A stretch of DNA of 64,000 bases, taken from the NCBI RefSeq assembly GCF_030812315.1, contig NZ_JAUSSM010000004.1, positions 186,001 through 250,000 on the forward strand, written 5' to 3'. Position 1 is the first letter of the stretch. Each line of letters opens with the position of its first letter. The notes beneath the pieces were generated by a model, which was given only the letters and a program-made list of their open reading frames with translations, ran no database searches and had not been told where the DNA came from. The stretch is from Arthrobacter oryzae. Lineage in GTDB: Bacteria > Actinomycetota > Actinomycetes > Actinomycetales > Micrococcaceae. Shown here piece after piece: positions 33,329-41,833 of this stretch. The translations under genes were made by a program, and so were the position numbers.

Positions 33329-34648
33329 ATGAGGCAGCGCCGCCGGACCTGGCAGACTCTTCTCACCACCACCGCCCTCGTGACGGCAGCCGCCGTCTCG
33401 CTCACGGCCTGCGGCGGATCCGCGCAGGAACCCAAGGCCGCCGCCAACGCCGCCGCGGCGTTCGAAGGCAAGGGCCCCATCAACTACGTCTCTTCCCGCG
33501 ACGCCTCGGGCGCTGCGCAGAAGAGCATCGACGAGTGGAACGCCGCCCACCCGGACGAGAAAGTCACCTTCATCGAGCTGCCGGATTCCGCCGACCAGCA
33601 GCGCCAGCAGCTCATCCAGAACGCGCAGATCAAGTCGGACACGTTCAGCGTGCTCAACCTGGACGTCGTCTGGAACTCCGAATTCGCGGCCAACAAGTGG
33701 GTCCTGCCGCTCCCCGAGGACGCGATCCCCGCCGCGGACATGATCCCCGCCACCGTCAACGCCGCGAAGTACCGCGACACCCTCTACGGCGCCCCCTACT
33801 ACACCGACGGCGCGCTCTTCTACTACCGCACCGACCTGCTCAAAGCCGCCGGCGTGGCCGCCCCGCCCAAAACCTGGGACGAGATGAAGTCCGCTTGCGA
33901 AAAGGTGCTGGCACTCCCCGAGGCCAAGGGCATGTCCTGCTACGCCGGCCAGTTCGACAAGAACGAGGGCCTCACCGTCAACTTCTCCGAGGCCGTGGCC
34001 TCCGCCGGCGGCAGCATTGTGGACGCCGAGGGCAAGCCCACCGTCAACACCGCCGAAGCCAGGCAAGGCCTCTCCCAGCTGGTGGACGGCTTCAAGGACG
34101 GCCTCTTCCCGTCCGACGCCATCACCTACCTGGAGGAGCAGGGCCGTCGCGCATTCCAGGACGGCAAGGTGGTTTTCCTGCGCAACTGGCCGTTCCTCTA
34201 CTCGTCCCTGAGCGCCACGGACGGCTCCAGCTCCGTGGCCGGCAAGTTCGACATCACCTCCATCCCGGGCACCAACGGCCCCGGCGTCTCCACCCTGGGC
34301 GGCCGCAACCTGGCCGTCTCCCCCTTCACCCAGAACAAGGCCACGGCCCTGGAGTTCATCAAGTTCTTCACCGGCCAGGAACAGGCCCAGAAGCGCCTGG
34401 CCCTCAGCTCCCGCGCCCCGGCCTACGCCGCGCTCTATGAGGACCCCGCCGTCGTGGCCAAGCGTCCGTTCTTCCCCACCCTGCTCGAATCCCTGACCAA
34501 CGCCCAGCCCCGCCCCAAGGTGGTCCAGTACGGCGCCACCACCAAGGCCATCCAGGAAGAGGCCTACGCCGCCCTCACCGGCGCCAAGGACACGGACACG
34601 GCGCTGAAGGACATGCAGGCCAAGCTCGAAGAGATCACCGCGAAATGA
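33329..34648 (+). CDS. ABC transporter sugar-binding lipoprotein, alpha-glucoside type
   Basis: A 439-residue extracellular solute-binding protein of the maltose/trehalose cluster. Signal peptide with lipobox LTAC (Cys28). Binding-protein segments include TFIELPDSADQQRQQLIQ, YGAPYYTDGALFYYRTDLL and a C-terminal PKVVQYGATTKAIQEEAYAAL helix region. It captures the sugar outside the membrane and hands it to the two permeases, whose genes follow. The stop overlaps the next start (ATGA), so translation is coupled. The start has AAGGAG about 8 nt upstream. Confidence 0.92.
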   Translation: MRQRRRTWQTLLTTTALVTAAAVSLTACGGSAQEPKAAANAAAAFEGKGPINYVSSRDASGAAQKSIDEWNAAHPDEKVTFIELPDSADQQRQQLIQNAQIKSDTFSVLNLDVVWNSEFAANKWVLPLPEDAIPAADMIPATVNAAKYRDTLYGAPYYTDGALFYYRTDLLKAAGVAAPPKTWDEMKSACEKVLALPEAKGMSCYAGQFDKNEGLTVNFSEAVASAGGSIVDAEGKPTVNTAEARQGLSQLVDGFKDGLFPSDAITYLEEQGRRAFQDGKVVFLRNWPFLYSSLSATDGSSSVAGKFDITSIPGTNGPGVSTLGGRNLAVSPFTQNKATALEFIKFFTGQEQAQKRLALSSRAPAYAALYEDPAVVAKRPFFPTLLESLTNAQPRPKVVQYGATTKAIQEEAYAALTGAKDTDTALKDMQAKLEEITAK

Positions 34649-35676
34649 CAACCACAGTTACTCCTTCGGCGCCTCCTTCGGCGCCTCCTTCGGCGCCTCA
34701 GGATCTGAAGAACCCAAGAAACCGCAGCCGCAAGAACCGCAGTTCCGGCGAAGGCCGCATGGCAGCGATGCTGCTCTCTCCCACGCTCCTGGTCCTGGCC
34801 CTGGTGATCGTGTACCCGCTCATCTCGGCCGTCCACCAGTCACTCTTCAGCGCCGAGTCCGGCCTGGACGCGGACGGGTTCGTCACCGAGGGCGAGGCCT
34901 TCGTGGGCCTGGCCAACTACGCGGACCTGTTCGTGGGCGAATCCGGCCGGCGCTTCCTCAACGCTTTCAGCAACACCACGTTCTTCACCGTCACCACCGT
35001 CCTGCTGGAAACCGTCCTGGGCCTGTGCCTTGCGCTGGCCATGAACCGGGCGTTCCGCGGCCGGGCCTTCCTCCGCGCCAGCATCCTGGTCCCGTGGGCC
35101 GTGCCCACCGCAGTCTCCGGCCTGCTGTGGCGCTGGATCTTCCAGTCGGACGGCATCGCCAACAGCCTGCTGGGCAGCGAGATCCTCTGGACCGCCGAAG
35201 GCACCGCGTCCAAGCTGGCCGTGATCATCGCCGAGGTGTGGAAGACGGCACCGTTCATCGGCCTGCTGGTCCTGGCCGGCATGCAGATCATCCCCGAGGA
35301 AGTGTACGAGGCCGCGAAGATCGACGGCGCCGGCTGGTGGCGCCAGCTGGGCTCCATCACACTCCCCCTGGTCAAGCCCACGCTCCTGGTGGCAGTGCTG
35401 TTCCGCATGCTCGACGCCCTGCGGATGTTTGACCTTCCGTTCGTCCTCATCGGGCCCGGCAAGGAATCCGTGGAAACCCTCTCCATGCTCGCCTGGGATG
35501 AATCCAACCAGCTCCGCTACGGCTCCGCCTCCGCGTTCGCCGTCGTGCTGTTCCTGTACGTCGCCGTCGTCGCGATTGTATTTGTGAAGGTACTGGGCGC
35601 GGACGTCACGGGCACAAAAAAGCTGGGTATCAAGCGCAAGGCAAACCGTTCACAGAAGGCCGAGGCCACCCGATGA
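34645..35676 (+). CDS. ABC sugar permease, MalF-like
   Basis: A 343-residue permease with six main helices and a Pro/Ala/Ser-rich N-terminal tail encoded by three 12-bp repeats. The EAA loop that contacts the ATPase is EEVYEAAKIDGAGWWRQLG (about 215-233). It starts inside the stop of the binding-protein gene (ATGA) and its own stop overlaps the next permease in the same way. With the next gene product it forms the membrane channel. No ATPase gene lies in the operon; a shared MsiK-like ATPase elsewhere is likely, as known in actinobacteria. Confidence 0.92.
   Translation: MTTTVTPSAPPSAPPSAPQDLKNPRNRSRKNRSSGEGRMAAMLLSPTLLVLALVIVYPLISAVHQSLFSAESGLDADGFVTEGEAFVGLANYADLFVGESGRRFLNAFSNTTFFTVTTVLLETVLGLCLALAMNRAFRGRAFLRASILVPWAVPTAVSGLLWRWIFQSDGIANSLLGSEILWTAEGTASKLAVIIAEVWKTAPFIGLLVLAGMQIIPEEVYEAAKIDGAGWWRQLGSITLPLVKPTLLVAVLFRMLDALRMFDLPFVLIGPGKESVETLSMLAWDESNQLRYGSASAFAVVLFLYVAVVAIVFVKVLGADVTGTKKLGIKRKANRSQKAEATR
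34661..34698 (+). repeat. 12-bp tandem repeat in the permease N-terminus
   Basis: Three perfect copies of CTCCTTCGGCGC in frame encode an SAPP-type repeat in the cytoplasmic tail. The repeat number could vary by slippage in steps of four residues. Confidence 0.85.
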
Positions 35677-36587
35677 CCATCACCGAACTCCGCAGCCTCG
35701 CCACTGACGGTAACCGGCGCGCCGGCCAGCGGAACGCCGACAATCCCGTCCCAGCGAGGAAAAAGCGCACCTGGCGCTCCTACTCCGTGTACGCCGGGCT
35801 GGTGCTGATCTTCGCCTACTGCCTGGCGCCGTTCTACTGGATGATCGTCTCCAGCCTCCGCCGCACCGCGGACATCTTCGACAACACCCTGCTGCCAGCG
35901 CCGTTCTCCCTCGAAAACTACGTGAAGGTGTTCGACGGCTCCACCATGTTCGGTCAGGCCCTGCTCAACAGCCTGATCGTGGCGGGCACCACCACGGTGT
36001 TCGCCCTGGTCCTGGGTGTCTTCGCCGCCTACGCGATCTCCCGGCTCAACTTCAGGTTCAAGTCCGTGATCCTCGGCGTTATTATTGCGACGTCGATGTT
36101 CCCCGGCATCTCGGTGGTGGTCCCGCTGCTGAGGTTCTTCACGGACCTCGGCTGGATCAACACCTACCAAGCGATGATCATCCCCAACCTGTCCTTCGCC
36201 ATCCCGCTCGCCGTCTGGAACCTGACCACGTTCATGAAACAGCTGCCGTTCGACCTCGAAGAAGCGGCGATGATCGACGGCTGCACCAAGTGGCAGGCCT
36301 TCCGGAAGGTGCTGCTCCCGCTGGCCGCGCCCGGAGTGTTCACCACCGCCATCCTGACGTTCATCCACAGCTGGAACGAGTTCATCATCGCCCTCTCGAT
36401 GATCAACGACCCCAAGATCCAGACCGCCACCGTGGCCATCTCCAAGTTCACCGGCGCCACCGAATTCCAGGCCCCGTTCGGCGAGCAGATGGCCGCCGGC
36501 GTGATCGTCACTGTCCCGCTGGTGATCATGGTGCTGATCTTCCAGCGCCGGATCGTGGAAGGCCTCACCGCCGGGGCCGGCAAATGA
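35673..36587 (+). CDS. ABC sugar permease, MalG-like
   Basis: A 304-residue permease with six helices. The EAA loop DLEEAAMIDGCTKWQAFRKV lies at about 190-210. It overlaps the upstream permease stop and the downstream glucosidase start by 4 nt each. The C-terminal MVLIFQRRIVEGLTAGAGK is typical of MalG-type subunits. It pairs with the MalF-like protein. Confidence 0.92.
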   Translation: MTITELRSLATDGNRRAGQRNADNPVPARKKRTWRSYSVYAGLVLIFAYCLAPFYWMIVSSLRRTADIFDNTLLPAPFSLENYVKVFDGSTMFGQALLNSLIVAGTTTVFALVLGVFAAYAISRLNFRFKSVILGVIIATSMFPGISVVVPLLRFFTDLGWINTYQAMIIPNLSFAIPLAVWNLTTFMKQLPFDLEEAAMIDGCTKWQAFRKVLLPLAAPGVFTTAILTFIHSWNEFIIALSMINDPKIQTATVAISKFTGATEFQAPFGEQMAAGVIVTVPLVIMVLIFQRRIVEGLTAGAGK

Positions 36588-38278
36588 GCGCTGTCTCTGT
36601 TTCGGGGGCCGCGTCACCGGAAGCGGCGCACGACGCCGGCTGGTGGGAGTCCGCGGTCATCTACCAGGTGTATCCGCGCTCCTTCGCGGACGGGAACGGC
36701 GACGGCGTGGGCGACCTCGCCGGACTTATCGCCCGGCTCCCGTACATCGCCTCGCTCGGCGTGGACGGCATCTGGATGACCCCGTTCCAACCCTCCCCCC
36801 AGGTGGACCAGGGCTACGACGTCAGCGACTACTGCGGCGTGGACCCGCTCTTCGGCACCATGGACGAGTTCGACCGGCTGCTGGAACTGGCCCACTCGCT
36901 GGGCCTGCGCATCCTGCTCGACGTCGTTCCGAACCACTGTTCCTCGGCCCACCCGCTGTTCCAGCAGGCACTCGCTGCCGGGCGGGGCTCACCGGAGCGG
37001 GAGCTGTTTCACTTCGTCGAAGGCCGCAGTTCCGGCCCGGACTCCCCCAGCGACCTGCCGCCCAACAACTGGCAGAGCGTATTCGGTGGGCAGGCCTGGA
37101 GCCGCGCCAACCCGGACCCGGACAGCGGCAGCTCACCAACGGACACCGAGTGGTACCTGCACCTTTTCTCCGCCGGACAGCCCGACTGGAACTGGCGGAA
37201 TCCGGCCGTCGGCGACTACTTCGAAGGCGTGCTCCGCTTCTGGTTCGACAAAGGCGTGGACGGCCTCCGGATCGACGTCGCCCATGCCCTCTTCAAGGCC
37301 GACGGCCTGCCGGACGCGCCGTCCGCCACCGCCGTCGTGGACGGGCTCCGGTCCAATCCCTTGGTCTCGGACCAGGAGGAGGTCCACGAGGTGTACCGCC
37401 GCTGGCGAACCCTCGCCGAGAAGTACCAGCCGCACCGGCTGCTGGTGGGCGAGGTCAACCTGGAGCCTGCCCGCGCAGCCCGCTACACCCGCGCGGACGA
37501 AATGCACCAGGCCTTCGCCTTCGCCTTCGTGAAGCTCGGCTGGGATCCCGCGGCGTGGGCTTCTGTAGGGGCGGAGCTGGAGGCCGCGCGGCAGCTCCAT
37601 GGCGCCGCGCCAAGCTGGGCGCTGGAGAACCACGACATCGTCCGCTCGGTGACGCGGTTCGCCGGCAGCGGAGCGGGCGGCGGCGAACTGGGTGTCCGCC
37701 GGGCGCGGGCCGGCCTGCTGGCTCTGCTCGGATTGCCGGGTGCCGCCTACATTTACCAGGGCCAGGAGCTCGGCCTGCCCGAGGTGGACGTCCCGGTGGA
37801 CGCCCGGGTGGACCCGATGTGGGCCCGCGGCGGCATCACCCGCGACGGCGCCCGCGTCCCGCTGCCCTGGACCGAAGACGCGGCGCTGAACCACGGATTC
37901 TCGCTGGGTCCTGTTGGTGAGCCGGCGGCGAGCCAGGCATCAGCGCCGTGGCTGCCGCAGCCCAGGGGCTGGGGCCGGCACGCGGTCGAAACCCAGCAGC
38001 AGGATCCCGGTTCCACGCTCGCGCTGGTGACTGCCGCCGTCGGACTCCGCCGCAAGCTGTGGGAGCAGGGCGTGTTCACCGCGGACGACGGCGGCAGCTG
38101 GCGTGTGGAGGACGGGAACCTGCTGATCTGCGAGCGCAGCCCGAAGTTCCTGGTGGCCGTCGCGATGGGAACCGGGCCGGTGCGGTTGCCGGCCGGGACC
38201 GTGATCGCCAGCGCGGTCCCACTGGAAACCGACGGCTGGCTGCAGCCGGACAACGCCGCGTGGGTGCTTCGGGACTGA
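36584..38278 (+). CDS. Alpha-glucosidase, glycoside hydrolase family 13
   Basis: A 564-residue GH13 enzyme. Conserved regions: I DVVPNH (113-118), II GLRIDVAHAL with nucleophile Asp231, III GEVNL with acid/base Glu290, and IV ENHD with His350-Asp351. No signal peptide, so it acts in the cytoplasm on the imported sugar, splitting alpha-glucosidic bonds of maltose, trehalose-like, isomaltose or sucrose-type substrates. The start is ATG 36584 overlapping the permease stop; the frame is open for another 98 codons upstream but inside the permease gene. The exact linkage cannot be read from sequence. Confidence 0.9.
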   Translation: MSAVSVSGAASPEAAHDAGWWESAVIYQVYPRSFADGNGDGVGDLAGLIARLPYIASLGVDGIWMTPFQPSPQVDQGYDVSDYCGVDPLFGTMDEFDRLLELAHSLGLRILLDVVPNHCSSAHPLFQQALAAGRGSPERELFHFVEGRSSGPDSPSDLPPNNWQSVFGGQAWSRANPDPDSGSSPTDTEWYLHLFSAGQPDWNWRNPAVGDYFEGVLRFWFDKGVDGLRIDVAHALFKADGLPDAPSATAVVDGLRSNPLVSDQEEVHEVYRRWRTLAEKYQPHRLLVGEVNLEPARAARYTRADEMHQAFAFAFVKLGWDPAAWASVGAELEAARQLHGAAPSWALENHDIVRSVTRFAGSGAGGGELGVRRARAGLLALLGLPGAAYIYQGQELGLPEVDVPVDARVDPMWARGGITRDGARVPLPWTEDAALNHGFSLGPVGEPAASQASAPWLPQPRGWGRHAVETQQQDPGSTLALVTAAVGLRRKLWEQGVFTADDGGSWRVEDGNLLICERSPKFLVAVAMGTGPVRLPAGTVIASAVPLETDGWLQPDNAAWVLRD

Positions 38279-38305
38279 GTTTTTCGGGAGAGGTGCTGCC
38301 TGGGT

Positions 38306-38818
38306 TCAGCCTTGCTTGGCGGCCCAGTCGGCGACGCGCTGAGTGCTTTCCTCTTCCGAGAGGTCCTCGACGCGGGTCATGATGGACCAGCGCACACCGT
38401 AGGGGTCCCGGATGCTGGCGAACCGGTCTCCTGAGACAAAGGTGGACAGCGGCTCCCGAACGGTTGCCCCTGCCAGCTCGGCCCGCGCCACGAGGGCGTC
38501 CGCATCGGCGCAGTAGAAGCCGACGGAGTAGCAGTCATCGTCGCCGTTCGGGGCAGGGACGAGGTGATAGTCGGGGTTGGGCTCGCCGATTTGGAGCCTC
38601 CCCTGGCCGAAGTCGAGTTCGGCGTGGACCACGGTTCCGCCGATCTCGGTGACATTAACGGGGCGTGCGCCGAAGACATCCTGATAGAAGGTGATCGCCT
38701 CCTTGGCAGAGGTGATCGCAAGGAACGGCGTGAGGCACGTGAAGCCGTGCGGGATACCGGACGTGGTGTGCTTGCCGTCAGCGGCCGTGGTCAGTGCGGG
38801 GCTTGTAGTATCAGTCAT
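38306..38818 (-). CDS. VOC family protein (PhnB-like)
   Basis: A 170-residue VOC protein: FLAITSAKEAITFYQDVFGA near the start and SIRDPYGVRWSIMTRV near the end, a pattern of PhnB-like glyoxalase-fold proteins. It lacks a clear set of metal ligands, as is common for PhnB-type. It is divergent from the AraC-type regulator (start-to-start 73 nt), which may control it. Start at MTDTTSPALT. Confidence 0.82.
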   Translation of the reverse strand: MTDTTSPALTTAADGKHTTSGIPHGFTCLTPFLAITSAKEAITFYQDVFGARPVNVTEIGGTVVHAELDFGQGRLQIGEPNPDYHLVPAPNGDDDCYSVGFYCADADALVARAELAGATVREPLSTFVSGDRFASIRDPYGVRWSIMTRVEDLSEEESTQRVADWAAKQG

Positions 38819-38891
38819 AAATCTCACGGTACGCAGCGGTCCGCCCGGCGGCTTGGAGAATTGCGACAGCCTGGATAAGGAGTGCCCTCCG

Positions 38892-39698
38892 ATGGTGGAT
38901 TCGTTCAAGGGAATCCTCTACCCGGCCCGGCTTCCCACGTTTCACCGCGTACCCGCGCCTGCCTCCGTCACGGACCTGGTGCAGTGGTTTTGGATCCCCG
39001 AATGGGACATTGAGCCGGGGCACACGTCACGCCAGCACGTGATCGCGTTTCCGGCGTCCAACCTGGTGGTTCAGCAGGATGCCGTTGAGTTCGCCGGCCC
39101 AACAACGCGCCGGTCACATCGCGATCTCACGGGCCGGGGCTGGGCGGTTGGGGCGCTCCTCCGTCCCGCGCTGGTGCCGCGTTTCACGGATGATCCGGGG
39201 AGCCTGCGGGATGCCCAGGTGCGGCTTCCGTTCCCGGATCTTCAGGCCTCCGTGTCGGCGGCGATGAGCGGGACCGATCCAGCGGAACGTCGGCAGCGCG
39301 CGGTGGAGGCTTTCACTGGCTGGCTGGCAACGGAGGGGCCGGAGGTGTCCGAGGAGGGCCTTCTTGCCAACGCGATGATGGACCTGGTCGGAACAGGCAC
39401 CGACGTGACCCGCCTTGAAGACGTCGCGGCGCGTCTGTTCGTTTCGTCGAGGACCCTTCAACGGGTGGCGAAGAAGTACATCGGCCTGAGCCCGTCGGCG
39501 CTCATCCGAAGGCGCCGCCTGCAGGAGGCCGCTGACCGGTCCCGGACCGACCCGGCGGCAGACCTCGCGGCGATAGCTGCCGAGCTCGGCTACACCGATC
39601 ATGCCCATCTGACGAACGACTTCCAAAAGACCCTGGGCTTCACGCCGAGCACGTACCGCCGGTCAGTCGTCCAGGACCAAGCCGGGGGCACGTCGTAG
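38892..39698 (+). CDS. AraC family transcriptional regulator
   Basis: A 268-residue regulator. The N-terminal 150 residues are a DUF6597-like effector domain (VTDLVQWFWIPEWDIEPG). The C-terminal AraC domain has two helix-turn-helix units: LEDVAARLFVSSRTLQRV and AAELGYTDHAHLTNDFQ, ending FTPSTYRRS. The start has AAGGAG about 9 nt upstream. It is divergent from the VOC gene and probably regulates it. Confidence 0.86.
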   Translation: MVDSFKGILYPARLPTFHRVPAPASVTDLVQWFWIPEWDIEPGHTSRQHVIAFPASNLVVQQDAVEFAGPTTRRSHRDLTGRGWAVGALLRPALVPRFTDDPGSLRDAQVRLPFPDLQASVSAAMSGTDPAERRQRAVEAFTGWLATEGPEVSEEGLLANAMMDLVGTGTDVTRLEDVAARLFVSSRTLQRVAKKYIGLSPSALIRRRRLQEAADRSRTDPAADLAAIAAELGYTDHAHLTNDFQKTLGFTPSTYRRSVVQDQAGGTS

Positions 39699-39734
39699 CG
39701 TTAGGATCCCAACACGTCCTTATCAGGAGGCTGC

Positions 39735-40199
39735 ATGCCGTACACCGTTGACTTCGAGAACGTCTCTACTGTCGGCTTGGACTCGTCTCCGGTGCCCGAG
39801 GCCCTCGCCGGGTTGCGCGCCAACGAGGCCCGCTATTACCGGAACAAGTACCACCACGTCTTCTCAGTGAGCCCCGCAAGCGAGGTTCCGGAAGTGGTGG
39901 ACCGGGTGAGCCGGATCCTCCGGGACGAGCGGGACATCGTCATCGGATCCCGCCCGCTGGAAGCGACAGCCTTCGAAGTCGACGGTTTGCGGATGGCCTA
40001 CGTCTTCTACGAGTCGGGGCTGTCGGTCAACGTCATGTACAGCATCGAGGACGGCGGAAAGCGGGCAGTCGGGTTCAAACTTGCCGATGGCATGGAAATT
40101 CCGGACGAATTGGCTGAGCGGTTCAAGTTCGCCCGGCAAAAATCGAAGCTGGCGGGCGTTATTCGCGGTTCCTATTTTGTAATCAAGGGCGAGTACTGA
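39735..40199 (+). CDS. Conserved-looking hypothetical protein
   Basis: A 154-residue soluble protein with a strong AGGAGG ribosome site. The sequence has a defined alpha/beta character (HHVFSVSPASEVPEVVDRVS, then DGLRMAYVFYESGLSVNVMY) and a basic C-terminus. There is no signal peptide or transmembrane helix. I do not recognise a family. It follows the AraC gene by 36 nt and may be co-transcribed. Confidence 0.7.
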   Translation: MPYTVDFENVSTVGLDSSPVPEALAGLRANEARYYRNKYHHVFSVSPASEVPEVVDRVSRILRDERDIVIGSRPLEATAFEVDGLRMAYVFYESGLSVNVMYSIEDGGKRAVGFKLADGMEIPDELAERFKFARQKSKLAGVIRGSYFVIKGEY

Positions 40200-40214
40200 C
40201 CAGACACCGGTGGG

Positions 40215-40559
40215 TTATCCATGGCTGGAACGGTGCGCAGACCCCACGAAGTCCCGGGCTTCCCGCGCCAGGGCCAGCCATGACTCCTCGTCGTCGGCCG
40301 TGACGGTAAGCCACTCCTTCATCGCACGGCCCTTGCCGGCGTCGAACGGTGCCCCGGCCCCGGACCCGATCAGCGCGGTGACACGATCATGCGGCAGCTT
40401 CACTACAAGCCGGCCTCCGGCAAGCATCGCAAAAATCGAGCCGTTGACCCTCAGTGCGGACGATCCGAACCCGTGCTGCCCCGGTTCGCCCGGCACAATG
40501 ACCCCTGGACTGGCCCTGAATTCGTCGACCAGCGCGTTGAACCGCTCCTCGGGAAGCAT
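40215..40559 (-). CDS. TfoX N-terminal-like domain protein
   Basis: A 114-residue protein with the pattern FGSSALRVNGSIFAMLAGGR then LVVKLPHDRV and a final MKEWLTV segment, which fits the small TfoX-N/YjbR-like fold often found alone in actinobacteria. Function of these stand-alone domains is not established. Start at MLPEERF with GGAGG upstream. It is divergent from phzF-like gene 108 nt away. Confidence 0.7.
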   Translation of the reverse strand: MLPEERFNALVDEFRASPGVIVPGEPGQHGFGSSALRVNGSIFAMLAGGRLVVKLPHDRVTALIGSGAGAPFDAGKGRAMKEWLTVTADDEESWLALAREARDFVGSAHRSSHG

Positions 40560-40666
40560 GCAATCATCCTCCCTCCCCGGACATCGGGGAACAACCCCGG
40601 GCCAGGCCGGCCGTGCCGGTGCCAAGTTGACGGGCGGGGGGCCGGACGCCGTGCGAGGATACCGGA

Positions 40667-41524
40667 ATGGAAATGACCTCCCAAGTACTGCGTTATGCCG
40701 CCTTCACCACCACCCCCGACGGGGGAAACCCTGCGGGAGTAGTCCTGGACGCAACCCGGCTCGACGACGCCCGGATGCAGGCCATCGCAGCCGACATCGG
40801 ATATGCGGAAACGGTCTTCGTCACCGAAGCGAGGGTTGACGGCGACTTCCGCCGAAACCGTGTCCGGTACTTCTCCCCGATTGCCGAGGTGCCGTTTTGC
40901 GGCCATGCCACGATTGCTTTGGCCGTCGCGCTGTCAGGGCGTGATGGTACGGGGACCTTTGTCTTCGACACGGCCGTGGGTCCTGTCGCGATCGAGACTG
41001 CAGGCCAGGGTGCAGCGGTGACGGCGTGCTTCACCAGTGTTGAGCCGCGGGTGGCCGAGTTCCCCGACGGTGTTCTGGCGACGCTGCTCGGGTTGCTCGG
41101 CGCGGACCGGGACGACCTGCACCCCGACTACCCTCCGATGGTCGCGTTTGCCGGAAACTGGCATCCCATTCTCGTATTCGCGGAACGAAGGATCTTCGAC
41201 TCATTCGTTTTCGACCCGGACTCCATGCGCACTCTGATGGATGCCCAGAACTGGGCCGGCACCGTCACGACGCTCTGCGAGATTGGACCGGGCGTATACG
41301 ACTCGCGCAACCTCTTCCCGGTTGGCACCATCACTGAAGATCCGGCGACCGGCTCGGCAGCCGCTGCCTTCGGCGGATACCTCCGCCTGCTTTCACTCGT
41401 GGAGCCGCCAAGCCGCGTAGTTGTCCACCAAGGCAGCCATGTGGGCCGCCCGAGCGTGCTCACAGTCGATACTCCTCCGTCCGGCGGGATTGCGGTAAGC
41501 GGTGAAGCAGTCGAGATCTCATGA
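40667..41524 (+). CDS. PhzF family isomerase/epimerase-like protein
   Basis: A 285-residue PhzF-fold protein: FTTTPDGGNPAGVVLD at the start, the catalytic Glu48 in YAETVFV, PFCGHATIALA at about 77-88 and DPATGSAAAAFGGYL near 225. The two-domain fold resembles diaminopimelate epimerase; the family includes phenazine and unknown isomerases. No phenazine genes lie nearby, so a housekeeping or unknown isomerase role is more likely. Start ATG 40667 with GAGGA upstream. Confidence 0.86.
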   Translation: MEMTSQVLRYAAFTTTPDGGNPAGVVLDATRLDDARMQAIAADIGYAETVFVTEARVDGDFRRNRVRYFSPIAEVPFCGHATIALAVALSGRDGTGTFVFDTAVGPVAIETAGQGAAVTACFTSVEPRVAEFPDGVLATLLGLLGADRDDLHPDYPPMVAFAGNWHPILVFAERRIFDSFVFDPDSMRTLMDAQNWAGTVTTLCEIGPGVYDSRNLFPVGTITEDPATGSAAAAFGGYLRLLSLVEPPSRVVVHQGSHVGRPSVLTVDTPPSGGIAVSGEAVEIS

Positions 41525-41833
41525 CGGAACTACGGCGGCGGCGTTGTCGGCATCGGGATCCCGGGTGGTGAGTGAGCGGGCGGTGGCCCCGCCCAAGACT
41601 GACGATGTGGAAGCAAAGCTGCGCGACTTCAGCCTCCAGACGGGCTTTCCATGAGCGAACTGCTGGCGCGGACTGATCCGCCCGACCCGCGGGAGCCGGC
41701 ATCATCAGCGCGAATCCGTGAAGGTGGGTCTGACAGACCCTGCCTCGGGTCGAATAAATCAGGTAATTTGAGTTAAGGACCCGGCAACCGGCGCCGCGGT
41801 CCTCCCCCTCTCCCTGAAAAGGACTCTGCACCC
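41525..41833. other. Intergenic stretch with two overlapping short ORFs
   Basis: No recognised gene lies in these ~310 bases. On the plus strand, a frame reading VSERAVAPPKTDDVEAKL ends at TGA that overlaps an ATG (CCATGAGC at about 41651), which opens MSELLARTDPPDPREPAS. This may be a remnant of a short operon or chance. The promoter of the MFS gene must lie at the right end. Confidence 0.4.

Noticed and set aside
33200..34651. Minus-strand open frame opposite the sugar-binding protein gene
   Set aside because: Gly/Val/Glu-rich shadow frame; the lipoprotein gene with lipobox and operon context is certain.
41460..41831. Minus-strand open frame in the gap before the DHA1 exporter
   Set aside because: Overlaps the end of the PhzF gene, has no ribosome site and no recognisable content.
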